Of a stretch of 64,000 nt of DNA, positions 18,656 to 27,327 are shown piece after piece. Source of the DNA: Bacillus sp. BP-3. GTDB taxonomy: Bacteria > Bacillota > Bacilli > Bacillales > Bacillaceae_G. The position numbers and the translations under genes were made by a program. The stretch's first letter is position 1, and the number at the start of each line of letters is the position of its first letter. The stretch spans positions 405,138-469,137 of the forward strand of contig NZ_JAQOTJ010000001.1 in assembly GCF_028401955.1 (NCBI RefSeq), read 5' to 3'. The notes under the pieces are model-generated. The model saw nothing but the letters and a program-made list of their open reading frames with translations. It ran no database searches and was not told the DNA's origin.

Positions 18656-19717
18656 ATGGAGAAACTTACAAAATTAAGAAGTGCATTTGGAGAAGCGGGT
18701 ATTGATGGTATTTTATTAACGAATCAACATAGTCGTAGATATATGGCAAACTTTACAGGAACAGCAGGCGTTGTATTAATTTCAAATGAACGTGCTTTAT
18801 TTATTACAGATTTCCGTTACGTTGAACAGGCGCAAAAGCAAGCGGTTGGTTATGAAATCGTACAGCATACAGGTACGATTATTGAAGAAGTTGCAAAACA
18901 AGTAAAAGACTTAGGAATTCAAAAACTTGGTTTTGAGCAAGATATTCTTACATACAGCTCTTATACGGCATATAAAGAAGAGGTTGATGCAGAATTTGTT
19001 GCAACTTCTGGTATTGTAGAAAAGTTACGCTTGATTAAGACTGATTCAGAGATTAAGATATTAAAGGAAGCTGCACAGATTGCAGATGCTGCCTTTGAAC
19101 ATATTCTATCATTTATTCGCCCGGGAGTATCTGAGATTGAAGTGTCAAATGAACTTGAATTTTTCATGAGAAAGCAAGGGGCAACATCTTCTTCGTTTGA
19201 TATTATCGTTGCTTCGGGACTTCGTTCAGCATTGCCGCACGGCGTGGCATCTGAAAAATTGATAGAAAAGGGAGATTTTGTTACATTAGACTTCGGTGCT
19301 TACTATAAAGGATATTGTTCCGATATTACTCGTACAGTTGCAGTAGGTGAGCCGTCTGATAAGTTAAAGGAAATTTATAATATTGTATTAGAAGCACAAC
19401 TGCGTGGTGTAAACGGTATTAAAGCTGGTTTAACTGGTCGTGAAGCAGATGCTTTAACACGTGACTACATAACTGAAAAAGGATATGGTGAATATTTCGG
19501 GCATTCTACAGGTCATGGAATTGGTCTTGAAATCCATGAAGCACCAAGTTTAGCATTCCGCTCTGAAACGGTATTAGAGCCAGGAATGGCTGTCACTGTA
19601 GAGCCAGGAATTTATATTCCGAATGTAGGCGGAGTTCGCATTGAAGATGATATTATAGTAACGGCTGAAGGTAATGAAGTGTTAACTAAATCTCCAAAAG
19701 AACTTATCATTTTGTAA
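18656..19717 (+). CDS. pepQ: Xaa-Pro aminopeptidase/dipeptidase (YqhT)
   Basis: A 353-aa M24 metallopeptidase that cleaves Xaa-Pro peptides. The creatinase-like N-domain (about 1-130) is followed by a pita-bread catalytic domain with all five metal ligands: two Asp in [18 protein letters not shown], His in [14 protein letters not shown], Glu in TVEPGIYIP and Glu in [10 protein letters not shown]. It lies between aroQ and efp, 20 bases before efp. The neighbourhood with EF-P, which helps ribosomes through polyproline stretches, is conserved in Firmicutes. Confidence 0.95.
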   Translation: MEKLTKLRSAFGEAGIDGILLTNQHSRRYMANFTGTAGVVLISNERALFITDFRYVEQAQKQAVGYEIVQHTGTIIEEVAKQVKDLGIQKLGFEQDILTYSSYTAYKEEVDAEFVATSGIVEKLRLIKTDSEIKILKEAAQIADAAFEHILSFIRPGVSEIEVSNELEFFMRKQGATSSSFDIIVASGLRSALPHGVASEKLIEKGDFVTLDFGAYYKGYCSDITRTVAVGEPSDKLKEIYNIVLEAQLRGVNGIKAGLTGREADALTRDYITEKGYGEYFGHSTGHGIGLEIHEAPSLAFRSETVLEPGMAVTVEPGIYIPNVGGVRIEDDIIVTAEGNEVLTKSPKELIIL

Positions 19718-19737
19718 TACACAGGAGGATTTTTTGC

Positions 19738-20295
19738 ATGATTTCAGTAAATGATTTTCGTACAGGATTAACAATTGCGGTGGACAACAGCCTATGGCAG
19801 GTTATCGATTTTCAACACGTAAAACCAGGTAAAGGTGCTGCATTCGTTCGCTCTAAATTACGTAACCTTCGCACAGGTTCTGTTCAAGAAAAAACATTCC
19901 GTGCTGGTGAAAAAGTTGAAAAAGCGCATATTGAAAACCGTCGTATGCAATATTTATATGCAAGCGGTGATGCTCATGTATTCATGGATAACGGAACATA
20001 TGAGCAAATCGAGCTTACTGATAAGCAAATTGAACATGAATTAAAATTCTTGAAAGAAAACATGGAAGTAGCGATCATGACATACCAAGGCGAAGTACTT
20101 GGTGTAGAACTTCCAAACACTGTTGAGTTAAAAGTTGTTGAAACTGAGCCGGGCATTAAAGGCGATACAGCTTCTAACGTAACAAAACCAGCTACATTAG
20201 AAACTGGTCTAGTTGTACAAGTACCGATCTTCATTAATGAAGGTGAAATGCTTATTATTAACACAGGAGAATCAAAATACGTTTCTCGTGCGTAA
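19738..20295 (+). CDS. efp: Elongation factor P
   Basis: A 185-aa EF-P with KOW-like domain I (about 1-65) and two OB domains. It binds between the P and E sites of stalled ribosomes and promotes peptide bond formation at proline runs. The modified lysine is expected in [16 protein letters not shown] (near residue 32), a loop of Firmicute type. The C-terminal [20 protein letters not shown] signature is present. AGGAGG precedes the start and a strong terminator follows. Confidence 0.98.
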   Translation: MISVNDFRTGLTIAVDNSLWQVIDFQHVKPGKGAAFVRSKLRNLRTGSVQEKTFRAGEKVEKAHIENRRMQYLYASGDAHVFMDNGTYEQIELTDKQIEHELKFLKENMEVAIMTYQGEVLGVELPNTVELKVVETEPGIKGDTASNVTKPATLETGLVVQVPIFINEGEMLIINTGESKYVSRA

Positions 20296-20297
20296 TG

Positions 20298-20340
20298 AAA
20301 AAACACTCGTGGGTAATCAATACCACGAGTGTTTTTTTTA
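20298..20340 (+). terminator. efp terminator
   Basis: AAACACTCGTGG and CCACGAGTGTTT form a 12-bp stem with a GTAATCAATA loop and a T-run. Confidence 0.95.
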
Positions 20341-20444
20341 TCCCACTATTCGAGGGCCGTAATACTCCCACTTTAAAATTCGCTAAAATAAAGAAGTATG
20401 GTGGGAGATAAACTGCCCCCACTGATTAAAGTTTCACTTTATGT
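20339..20444. repeat. Interspersed repeat, AAGTGAAACTT family
   Basis: The end GGGAGATAAACTGC followed by CCCCACTGATTAAAGTTTC recurs, in reverse complement, at 57645-57735. Shorter relatives with AAGTTTCACTTTAT occur at 58787 and 58916, and in the other orientation at 34006. B. cereus-group genomes carry many such intergenic repeats (the bcr family); I cannot assign the subfamily. No coding capacity is seen. Confidence 0.65.
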
Positions 20445-20759
20445 GAAATAAGGCAGGTAATAAATAACAGTTACAATAAAGCTAATGGTAAGTAGTAAAA
20501 GAGTCCCAGTCATATAGGGGTTCATTCGAATTTGAAAAGGTGTTACTTCTCCGCCGTCAAGGCCCGTCAAACCTTTTGTGATGACACGGTCTACATTTGC
20601 GTTTCGGTTCATATTTAAAAGAAAAAGCCATGTGAGTCCGAAGATGGCCACACTCCCCAAAAAGAAACTTTCCATAAATGTCCAGTTAACAAATTTAGCA
20701 AATAAGAAAATAAGAGCTACTTCTAAAATGAGTGCAAGAGATATTTTTAGAATTTTCAT
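20439..20759 (-). CDS. DUF3899-like membrane protein
   Basis: A 106-aa protein with two N-terminal membrane helices (ISLALILEVALIFLFAKFV and FFLGSVAIFGLTWLFLLNM) and one near the C-terminus (LLLLTISFIVTVIYYLPYF). The middle is polar with KGLTGLDGGEVTPFQIRMNP. The layout fits DUF3899-type proteins of Bacillaceae, a moderately confident guess. The end of the gene abuts an interspersed repeat. Function is unknown. Confidence 0.75.
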   Translation of the reverse strand: MKILKISLALILEVALIFLFAKFVNWTFMESFFLGSVAIFGLTWLFLLNMNRNANVDRVITKGLTGLDGGEVTPFQIRMNPYMTGTLLLLTISFIVTVIYYLPYFT

Positions 20760-20958
20760 TTATTTCCCCTTTTGATTTTAATATACTATATTTTCACAAA
20801 AAATGACTTAACTTTATTTGATAATCAAAAAATTCCTTTTTCACTTCTGAAATAGACAGCCTGTGCATATGGTTGTACAAACGTACTCTTTCATCTTGTT
20901 TAATGGGGTATATATGTGCTGTTAGGACGGTGTAAGGATAACGAGAGAAGGTGAGAGG

Positions 20959-21240
20959 ATGAAACAATGGCTAGCGGCATTTGAAACGTCTGTGCTCGTA
21001 ATGGCGCTTCTTAGAATCTTCTCGGGAAGTATGGAGATTTTCGCCGCGTTGCTTATGTTGTATTTCAATGATGCCAAAAAAGCATTGTTTGTAAATGGCA
21101 TGCTTGCATTTGTTGGCCCAACCGTTTTAATTGTAACGATGTCGATTGGAATTGCGAGCGTTACGAATGAAATTTCTTTTTTGAAATTATTTTTTTTGGC
21201 GCTTGGAATTGGCTGTATTTTTATTGCGGTACTGAAATAG
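20959..21240 (+). CDS. yqhV: YqhV/DUF2619 membrane protein
   Basis: A 93-aa membrane protein with three hydrophobic helices (SVLVMALLRIFSGSMEIFAA, MLAFVGPTVLIVTMSIGIAS and FFLALGIGCIFIAVL). GAGAAGGTGAGAGG precedes the ATG. It is always found just before spoIIIAA in Bacillus and is probably expressed with the sporulation operon in the mother cell; the role is not established. The gap to spoIIIAA is 21 bases. Confidence 0.9.
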   Translation: MKQWLAAFETSVLVMALLRIFSGSMEIFAALLMLYFNDAKKALFVNGMLAFVGPTVLIVTMSIGIASVTNEISFLKLFFLALGIGCIFIAVLK

Positions 21241-21261
21241 CGATATGATGGGGAGAGAGCT

Positions 21262-22185
21262 ATGAAAGAAGTATTAGAGATGTTGCCAAAGCAAATCGAA
21301 CATTTTATACAGGACTATAAAGAATGTGACGGATTAGAAGAAATACGGATTCGGATCGGAAGGCCGCTTGAATGTATTGCGCGCGGGGAAGCGCATTTTT
21401 ATAACTATATTGTGACGAGAGAAGATGCAGCGTATTTGCTGAATAAGCTGAGTCAATATTCACTTTATACGATGGAAGAAGAATTAAAGCGAGGGTATAT
21501 TACACTGCGCGGAGGACATCGCGTTGGTCTAGCGGGCAAAGTTATTATGGAAAAGAGCGCAGTGAAAATGATTCGGGATGTGGCGTCATTTAATGTTCGA
21601 ATTGCTCGGCAAAAAAAGGGGATTGCTGAGCCGCTTATACCATATTTATATGAGAATCATTGGCTGAATACGATGATTATCGGTCCGCCGCAAACAGGAA
21701 AAACAACATTATTGCGTGATGTAGCACGCCTCATGAGTGCAGGTGTTCCAAGGCAACATATTCCATCTTGTAAAGTTGGTATTGTAGATGAAAGGTCAGA
21801 AATTGCGGGGTGCGTGAAAGGTGTGCCGCAATATGAGTTTGGAACAAGAGTGGATGTGCTAGATGCATGTCCAAAAGCAGAAGGTATGATGATGATGATT
21901 CGCTCAATGAGTCCCGATATATTAATTGTTGATGAAATCGGCCGGCCGGAAGATAGTGAAGCAATTATGGAAGCTGTTCATGCTGGTGTTCAATTGTTTA
22001 CGAGTGTGCATGGACAAGGACATGAAGATATACTGAAACGCCCTTCGTTAAGGGAAATCGTAGAACTAGGCGTGTTTGAACGCTTTATTGAGCTTTCTAA
22101 AATAAAAGGACCAGGAACGATTATGGATATGAAGGATGGCAGCGGAAGGCCAATTCGCCGTGGAGAGAAGGTGCTGAGCGGATGA
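21262..22185 (+). CDS. spoIIIAA: Stage III sporulation protein AA (secretion-type ATPase)
   Basis: A 307-aa AAA ATPase related to type II/IV secretion ATPases. Walker A GPPQTGKTTLLRD (near residue 140) and Walker B DILIVDEIG (near 215) are intact. It is thought to power the SpoIIIA-SpoIIQ feeding channel that joins mother cell and forespore and is needed for late sigma-G activity. It opens the eight-gene spoIIIA operon and overlaps spoIIIAB by ATGA. Confidence 0.97.
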   Translation: MKEVLEMLPKQIEHFIQDYKECDGLEEIRIRIGRPLECIARGEAHFYNYIVTREDAAYLLNKLSQYSLYTMEEELKRGYITLRGGHRVGLAGKVIMEKSAVKMIRDVASFNVRIARQKKGIAEPLIPYLYENHWLNTMIIGPPQTGKTTLLRDVARLMSAGVPRQHIPSCKVGIVDERSEIAGCVKGVPQYEFGTRVDVLDACPKAEGMMMMIRSMSPDILIVDEIGRPEDSEAIMEAVHAGVQLFTSVHGQGHEDILKRPSLREIVELGVFERFIELSKIKGPGTIMDMKDGSGRPIRRGEKVLSG

Positions 22186-22697
22186 TTAAATTTTTTGGTG
22201 CGGCACTTATTGTGGCTGTATCAACATTTTTTGGTTTTTCATATGCGAAGAAATATAGTGAGCGACCTCGCCAATTGCGGTTGTTAAAGGCGGCGCTGCA
22301 ATCACTTGAGGCGGAAATTATGTATGGACATACCCCGTTGTCAGAGGCAGCTGCACGTCTTGTAAAACAAATGCCAAAGCCTTTGAACTGGTTATTTGAT
22401 AGTTTTCATGAACGATTAGAAAGGGGAGAGCAAACAGTTCGGGAAGCATGGATGGATAGTTTACAAGAAAATTGGAAACTTACAGCATTGAAGCAAACAG
22501 AATATGAGATTTTACAACAATTTGGAGAAACGTTAGGACAACACGATCGTGAGTCACAGCAAAAGCATATTCGTTTATGTATTACTCATTTAGAGAGAGA
22601 AGAAGGAGAAGCAAAGGAAATGCAAATTCAGTACGAAAAGATGATGAAAAGTTTAGGAGTATTAGCAGGATTACTTATCGTTATTTTACTGTTGTAA
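22182..22697 (+). CDS. spoIIIAB: Stage III sporulation protein AB
   Basis: A 171-aa protein with an N-terminal membrane segment (FFGAALIVAVSTFFGFSYA), a long soluble helical domain and a C-terminal membrane helix (LGVLAGLLIVILLL). It resembles type II secretion GspF-like platform proteins in the engulfment channel. The ATGA overlap with spoIIIAA implies coupled translation. Length is normal. Confidence 0.96.
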   Translation: MIKFFGAALIVAVSTFFGFSYAKKYSERPRQLRLLKAALQSLEAEIMYGHTPLSEAAARLVKQMPKPLNWLFDSFHERLERGEQTVREAWMDSLQENWKLTALKQTEYEILQQFGETLGQHDRESQQKHIRLCITHLEREEGEAKEMQIQYEKMMKSLGVLAGLLIVILLL

Positions 22698-22709
22698 GGG
22701 GGAATGGCG

Positions 22710-22913
22710 ATGTCAATCGACGTTGGGTTAATTTTTCAAATTGCAGGAATTGGTATTATTTTAGCTTTCATTCATACTGTGCTGAAAGAACTAAAACGAG
22801 AAGATATTGCCAACTGGGTGATACTCGTTGGTTTTGTTGTAATTTTATTCCAAGTTGCCTTTCTAATTAACAGTTTATTTGACAAGATAAAAAGCGTCTT
22901 TCTTTTTCAGTAA
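22710..22913 (+). CDS. spoIIIAC: Stage III sporulation protein AC
   Basis: A 67-aa protein with two membrane helices (VGLIFQIAGIGIILAFIHTV and WVILVGFVVILFQVAFLINS). The second ATG of an ATGGCGATG pair is taken as the start, because AAGGGGG is then eight bases upstream and the length matches the B. subtilis protein. It forms part of the membrane core of the SpoIIIA complex. Confidence 0.95.
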   Translation: MSIDVGLIFQIAGIGIILAFIHTVLKELKREDIANWVILVGFVVILFQVAFLINSLFDKIKSVFLFQ

Positions 22914-22927
22914 AGGGGGCGATTTGA

Positions 22928-23320
22928 ATCGAAATATTACAAATTGTAGGGCTTGGACTTGTAGCGACTTTTTTGGCAGCAGTATTGAATCAACATAAAT
23001 CGAGTGTAACTTCATTGTTTATTGTATTTGTTAGTAGCGTTATGTTTTTACTTGTAATTGATCAAATTCATTCTATTTTAACGATGATTGAACGCATTGC
23101 AAATGAAGCGAAAGTGAGCAATGTGTATGTGGAAACGCTGCTGAAAATTATTGGAATTGCTTATATTGCAGAATTTGGTGCACAAATTACGAAAGATGCA
23201 GGGCAAGGAGCAATCGCTTCAAAAATTGAATTAGCGGGAAAGATTTTAATTTTAGTGATGGCGATTCCGATATTAACGGTTGTAATTGAAACGATTCTCG
23301 GTTTTTTACCAACCGGATAA
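22928..23320 (+). CDS. spoIIIAD: Stage III sporulation protein AD, anomalous start
   Basis: The protein reads IEILQIVGLGLVATFLAAVL onwards for 130 residues, with membrane helices and the highly conserved EFGAQITKDAGQGAIASKIE segment. The start is abnormal. The codon before ATC (22928) is TGA, so homology begins right after an in-frame stop. The only nearby canonical start, TTG at 22924, is out of phase. Inserting two bases (TTG CAA ATC) would recreate the usual MQIEILQ-type start. Either a 2-bp deletion, a sequence error, or non-canonical ATC initiation eight bases from GGGGG explains it. Initiation at the next in-frame TTG (22973) would remove part of the first membrane helix. Confidence 0.85.
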   Translation: MEILQIVGLGLVATFLAAVLNQHKSSVTSLFIVFVSSVMFLLVIDQIHSILTMIERIANEAKVSNVYVETLLKIIGIAYIAEFGAQITKDAGQGAIASKIELAGKILILVMAIPILTVVIETILGFLPTG

Positions 23321-23334
23321 AGGAGGGGTGAATT

Positions 23335-24504
23335 GTGCGCCTGTTTGGAATGAAGCTTTTGTTTGCTTTTTTCCTCTTTTTTTCTTTTCCAATTATCGTA
23401 CAAGCTTCTCCACCAGCACAAAATGTCGTAGATGAACAATTAGGAAAGCTTGGGATAGAGGATGTAAAGAAGTATTGGGATGATTTAGTTGCAAAGTACG
23501 GCGGATATTTACCAGAAAGTCAAAAGGGAAGTTTTATGGAGTTTGTCAAAGGGGAAAAAGAGTTTTCAATTAACGAGTGGATGATTGGATTACTAAAGTA
23601 TTTATTTCATGAATTAGTAGCTAACGGAAAGCTGCTTGGGACACTCATTATGCTTACTATTTTCAGCGCGCTTTTGCAATCACTTCAATCTGCTTTTGCG
23701 AAAAGTAGCGTCGGGAAAATAGCGGATGCTGTTGTATATATGGTGCTTATCGTCTTTGCTTTAAATAGTTTCTACGTTGTTATGACGTATACAAGAGACA
23801 CCATTCAAACAATGATCGATTTCATTTTAGCACTTCTCCCTATTTTGTTGGCGCTCATTGCGACAGGAGGCGGTGTTGTATCTGTTTCCTTTTTTCATCC
23901 AATTATTGTTTTTCTTATGAATACGAGCGGAATGCTTATGAATTATATTGTTTTACCGCTTCTTCTCCTTGCTACAATTTTAAGTATTGTCAGTACAATG
24001 AGCGATCAATATAAAGTTACAAAATTGTCCAAGATGCTGCAAAATGTTAGCGTTAGCATCATTGGGATTTTTTTAACAATCTTTCTTGGCGTGCTCTCTG
24101 TACAAGGAACGACAACAGCAGTAGCGGATGGAATTGCTGTGAAAACAGCAAAGTTTGTAACAGGAAACTTTATCCCAGTTGTCGGTCGAATGTTTACTGA
24201 AGCAGCAGACACTGTACTTAGTGCATCGGCGCTATTAAAAAATACAGTGGGGATTGTTGGGGTTGTTATTTTATTACTTATCGTTGCTTTTCCTGCCATT
24301 CAAATTTTCTGCATTGCGTTTATTTATAAATTTGCAGCAGCAGTGTTGCAACCTGTCGGTGGAGGAGCAATTATTCAATGCCTGGATATTATTGGGAGGA
24401 GTATTATATACGTGTTTGCTTGTTTGGCCATTGTATCATTTATGTTTTTTCTAAGTATCACGATTGTTATCGCAGCTGGAAATATTACGTTAATGATGCG
24501 TTAG
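23335..24504 (+). CDS. spoIIIAE: Stage III sporulation protein AE
   Basis: A 389-aa protein starting at GTG (23335) behind AAAGGAGGGG. A signal-like N-terminus (LFAFFLFFSFPIIVQASPPA) is followed by a soluble region and then five to seven membrane helices from about residue 90 to the end. It is the largest membrane subunit of the SpoIIIA channel, similar to export-apparatus proteins. The length agrees with the family. Confidence 0.96.
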   Translation: MRLFGMKLLFAFFLFFSFPIIVQASPPAQNVVDEQLGKLGIEDVKKYWDDLVAKYGGYLPESQKGSFMEFVKGEKEFSINEWMIGLLKYLFHELVANGKLLGTLIMLTIFSALLQSLQSAFAKSSVGKIADAVVYMVLIVFALNSFYVVMTYTRDTIQTMIDFILALLPILLALIATGGGVVSVSFFHPIIVFLMNTSGMLMNYIVLPLLLLATILSIVSTMSDQYKVTKLSKMLQNVSVSIIGIFLTIFLGVLSVQGTTTAVADGIAVKTAKFVTGNFIPVVGRMFTEAADTVLSASALLKNTVGIVGVVILLLIVAFPAIQIFCIAFIYKFAAAVLQPVGGGAIIQCLDIIGRSIIYVFACLAIVSFMFFLSITIVIAAGNITLMMR

Positions 24505-24516
24505 GAGCTGAGAGGG

Positions 24517-25146
24517 TTGCAATTTGTCGTGGAATGGATTCGAAATATCATTGTGTTTCTCTTATTAGCAACGATGCTTCATATGTTACTTCCTAATTCG
24601 AATTTACAAAAGTATGTCAAATTTGTTGTAAGTTTACTTCTAGTCGTTCTAATCTTAACCCCCTTATTTAAATTGTTTCAAACAGATATTCAAGATGTGA
24701 TTGCAAATGCTAGTCAGGACAAGTATATAGCAAACGGATCAATAGAAAATAAAATTAGTGAAAAGAAAAAAGAAATACAAGCTTCACAACGTGCATATAT
24801 TTTAGAACAGATGGCTGTCCAAATGAAAAAACAAGTTGGAAAAGAACTAGAAGAACAATATGGTATGGCCGTTACGAAGTTACAGATAAAAGTACCAGAA
24901 GACAAAAAGGAAGTGAAATCCCAGCAGGATATTCAGTCTGTTGTTGTATCGCTTAAGGAAAATGAACGAAGTCGAACAGGAGCTATTGAAACAATCCAAA
25001 AGGTAGAAATTAATTCGAAAGAACCTCAAAAGACGTTAAAACAAAATACAGCTGAAATGAAACAATTTTTCTCAAACAAATGGCAATTAGAAGAGAACAA
25101 AATTAAGGTTCAGGTGGAAGGGGGGATAGGCAAAGTAAATGAATAA
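24517..25146 (+). CDS. spoIIIAF: Stage III sporulation protein AF
   Basis: A 209-aa protein from a TTG start (24517) after GAGAGGG. Two N-terminal membrane helices (IIVFLLLATMLHMLLP and FVVSLLLVVLILTPLFKLFQ) precede a soluble ring-building-motif-type domain. It overlaps spoIIIAG by 8 bases. It belongs to the mother-cell half of the channel. Confidence 0.95.
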   Translation: MQFVVEWIRNIIVFLLLATMLHMLLPNSNLQKYVKFVVSLLLVVLILTPLFKLFQTDIQDVIANASQDKYIANGSIENKISEKKKEIQASQRAYILEQMAVQMKKQVGKELEEQYGMAVTKLQIKVPEDKKEVKSQQDIQSVVVSLKENERSRTGAIETIQKVEINSKEPQKTLKQNTAEMKQFFSNKWQLEENKIKVQVEGGIGKVNE

Positions 25147-25777
25147 TAAATTTCAATTTCTTCGCAATCTTTTTAAAGGAAATGAAAAAGATGAGAAAGA
25201 GAAAAAAATTTCAGCAAAGTTTTTAATCATTTTACTCATACTTGGGATCATCCTTATGTTTTCTAGTAACCTTTTCCAAGCAAAAAAACCAGAAGTACCT
25301 GTTCTTAAATCGCAAACAGAACAAGTAAAAGATGTACCAACATTTGGACAAAAGAATAGTGACAACAAATCTAACATTGATAGATACGAAAAAGAATATG
25401 AACAACAATTAAAAGAAGCATTAGAAAGTGTTGCAGGCGTTAAAGAGGTAACAATTGAAATTAATCTTGATTCATCAGAAGAAAAAATACTTGATAAAAA
25501 TAAAGTGAAACGATCGCAAACGACAGATGAAACAGATAAAGAAGGCGGAAAGCGAAAAGTTGAAGATGAATCGACAGATGAAAAAACAGTGATTGTACGT
25601 CAAGGTGATAAAGAAGCTCCGATTATACTTCGAGAAAATAAGCCAAAAGTTCGTGGCGTTCTTGTTGTTGCGAAAGGAGTGGATAATTTACAAGTGAAAC
25701 AGATGGTAATAGAAGCAGTTACACGTATGTTAGAGGTTCCAAGTCACCGTGTATCTGTCTTGCCAAAAAAGAATTAG
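25139..25777 (+). CDS. spoIIIAG: Stage III sporulation protein AG
   Basis: A 212-aa protein with one membrane helix (FLIILLILGIILMFSSNLF, about residues 29-47) and a large domain facing the intermembrane space. In B. subtilis it forms a 30-subunit ring of the channel. The Lys/Glu/Asp-rich insert between residues 105 and 150 corresponds to the beta-triangle region of the family. It overlaps spoIIIAF and is 12 bases from spoIIIAH. Confidence 0.96.
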   Translation: MNNKFQFLRNLFKGNEKDEKEKKISAKFLIILLILGIILMFSSNLFQAKKPEVPVLKSQTEQVKDVPTFGQKNSDNKSNIDRYEKEYEQQLKEALESVAGVKEVTIEINLDSSEEKILDKNKVKRSQTTDETDKEGGKRKVEDESTDEKTVIVRQGDKEAPIILRENKPKVRGVLVVAKGVDNLQVKQMVIEAVTRMLEVPSHRVSVLPKKN

Positions 25778-25789
25778 GGAGGAAATAAA

Positions 25790-26347
25790 GTGTTAAAAAA
25801 ACAAACAGTTTGGTTATTAACAATGCTAAGCTTGGTTATTGTACTTTCGGTATACTATGTGATGACGCCAGATAATAAAACAAAGGAAGTAGCGACATCA
25901 TTAGGAGAGGGAGCGAAGGAGAAGCAAGGCTCTGAAAAGGAAACGAGTAAAAAAGAAACAAGCCAGAAAGAAGGAAAAGTAACGAGCCATTCTGCAAGTG
26001 ATGATAATTTTACAGCACTTCGTTTGAAAATGGAAGATCAGCGCAGTGAAGTGAAAGAAAAATTGCAGGATGTAATGAATTCAACAAACGCTTCTGCTGA
26101 AGAGAGAAATAAAGCCAAAAATGATTTTGATGCATTGACGGATATAGCGGCAAAAGAAACGTTATTGGAAACCTTAATTAAATCAGAAGGCGGTTATAAA
26201 GATGCGCTTGTGCGTAAAGATGGAAATGATATTAAAGTGACAGTAAAAGCAGCAAAACTTTCTGCAAAAGATGCAAATAAAATTATACAGCTTGTAAAAA
26301 GTGAGACGGGTTTAATGGCAGACGTTCGATATGAAATAGCAAAGTAA
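25790..26347 (+). CDS. spoIIIAH: Stage III sporulation protein AH
   Basis: A 185-aa bitopic protein starting at GTG with GGAGG upstream. The helix at residues 6-24 is followed by a Lys/Glu/Ser-rich linker and a folded YscJ/FliF-like domain (about 90-185) that interlocks with forespore SpoIIQ across the septum. It is the last gene of the operon. Mother-cell expression under sigma-E is known for the family; I did not pin down the promoter. Confidence 0.97.
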   Translation: MLKKQTVWLLTMLSLVIVLSVYYVMTPDNKTKEVATSLGEGAKEKQGSEKETSKKETSQKEGKVTSHSASDDNFTALRLKMEDQRSEVKEKLQDVMNSTNASAEERNKAKNDFDALTDIAAKETLLETLIKSEGGYKDALVRKDGNDIKVTVKAAKLSAKDANKIIQLVKSETGLMADVRYEIAK

Positions 26348-26378
26348 AAAGCTATCGATTTCTTCGATAGCTTTTTTT
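26346..26378. terminator. spoIIIA operon terminator
   Basis: AAAAGCTATCGA and TCGATAGCTTTT form a 12-bp stem with a TTTC loop and T-run. It also covers the stop codon of the convergent small gene. Confidence 0.92.
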
Positions 26379-26564
26379 ATCTGCTAGAAGTTCATCTAGC
26401 AATTGTAGTTCTGTTTCTGGGGTTTTTATAGGAGAGATTTGTTGTGAATGAAAAATTATCGGTTCTTGACAAAAGTGATTACTTTTTCCGCATTTCATTT
26501 GAAAAAAGAGTGCTAAGCTCCAAATAATAACAGCTGGTAGAAAGAGAATAAGCCAAATGTTCAT
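26352..26564 (-). CDS. Small single-pass membrane protein, 70 aa
   Basis: The ATG at 26564 has GAGGTG six bases before it. MNIWLILFLPAVIIWSLALF is a single membrane helix, followed by a Cys-containing segment (MKCGKSNHFCQE) and a charged tail ending DELLADKKSYRRNR. The stop lies inside the spoIIIA terminator. No family is known to me. The two Cys could bind metal, which is speculative. Confidence 0.7.
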   Translation of the reverse strand: MNIWLILFLPAVIIWSLALFFQMKCGKSNHFCQEPIIFHSQQISPIKTPETELQLLDELLADKKSYRRNR

Positions 26565-26674
26565 GTCCCTCACCTCACTGTATATGATTCTACTTTTACG
26601 ATACTATTCTTATATGAAGGGAATATGAAGTGGATGTAAATAAACTTCAAGTATTTAGTAAAAAATATATAAAC

Positions 26675-26826
26675 TCACATAAATAAATGCAAATTGAAAA
26701 AACAACATAAAAACCCTTTTTTTTTTCGAGAGGCGAGTGCACCTGTCCGCGTATAGAAGCGGTCAGGTTATATTCTGCATAGTTGCGATTTGTGGGTTGA
26801 AAAATCAAAGTGGATTTATATAAATG
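26675..26826. repeat. Interspersed hairpin repeat, copy A (bcr-like)
   Basis: TAAATGCAAATTGAAAAAAC at 26684 and TATTCTGCATAG at 26771 match a second copy at 57488-57592. The centre contains a symmetric hairpin, ACCTG T CCGC paired with GCGG T CAGGT around GTATAGAA. ATAAA is found at both outer edges and could be a target duplication. The features are like the bcr1-type repeats of the B. cereus group; the family name is tentative. Confidence 0.6.
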
Positions 26827-26858
26827 AAGTGGATGAGAGTGTTTTTTAGGAAGTGGTC

Positions 26859-26901
26859 TTGCCAATTTTGAGTGAAACTTGGTATTATTACTAGGTAGTA
26901 A
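26859..26901 (+). promoter_or_regulatory. Candidate accBC promoter with overlapping palindromic operator
   Basis: TTGCCA (26859) and TATTAT (26883) are spaced by 18 bases. A palindrome TTACTAGGTAGTAA at 26888-26901 begins at the last base of the -10 box, covering the likely start of transcription. The arms TTACTA and TAGTAA are perfect. It recalls, but does not match, the FapR box of fatty-acid genes, so the binding protein is unknown. Confidence 0.5.
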
Positions 26902-27327
26902 AATAGCATACTGTTATTTTCACAGGAATTTTCATACATTATACAGAAGAAATAAAGTTGGAATGTTAAAAATATTTATCGTAAGATGAATATATATATA
27001 AATGCATTTTAATTATTCTGCATATAAGTCGCTCTATGTAGAATAAAAAGTGATTGTCTCTCTTTATTTTCATATTGCACGTGTTAGGAAAGGGATCTGA
27101 CCGTTTCAATACCTAGCCAGACGATCTCCCCCGCTTAAAAAACGGTGGTTTATATGCAGGTTTTCAATTTGTATTTATATAGTATGAAACTTCATAGTAG
27201 TTTTTCATTGACAGTACGAGAAGGAATTTATGATTGACTGTTCTAGCTGGATTCAGTAAATGGTATTTATTACTGATGGATTGAGCTGTTACAACAGGAA
27301 AAACAAGTATATAGGAGTGGATTTTAC
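26902..27327 (+). other. Long leader upstream of accB, possibly structured
   Basis: About 425 bases separate the candidate promoter from accB. At 27088-27150 several pairings are possible: AGGGATC with GATCTCCC, and ACCGTTT (27100) with AAACGGT (27140). There is no open frame with a binding site and no poly-T terminator. I do not recognise a known riboswitch. Confidence 0.35.
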
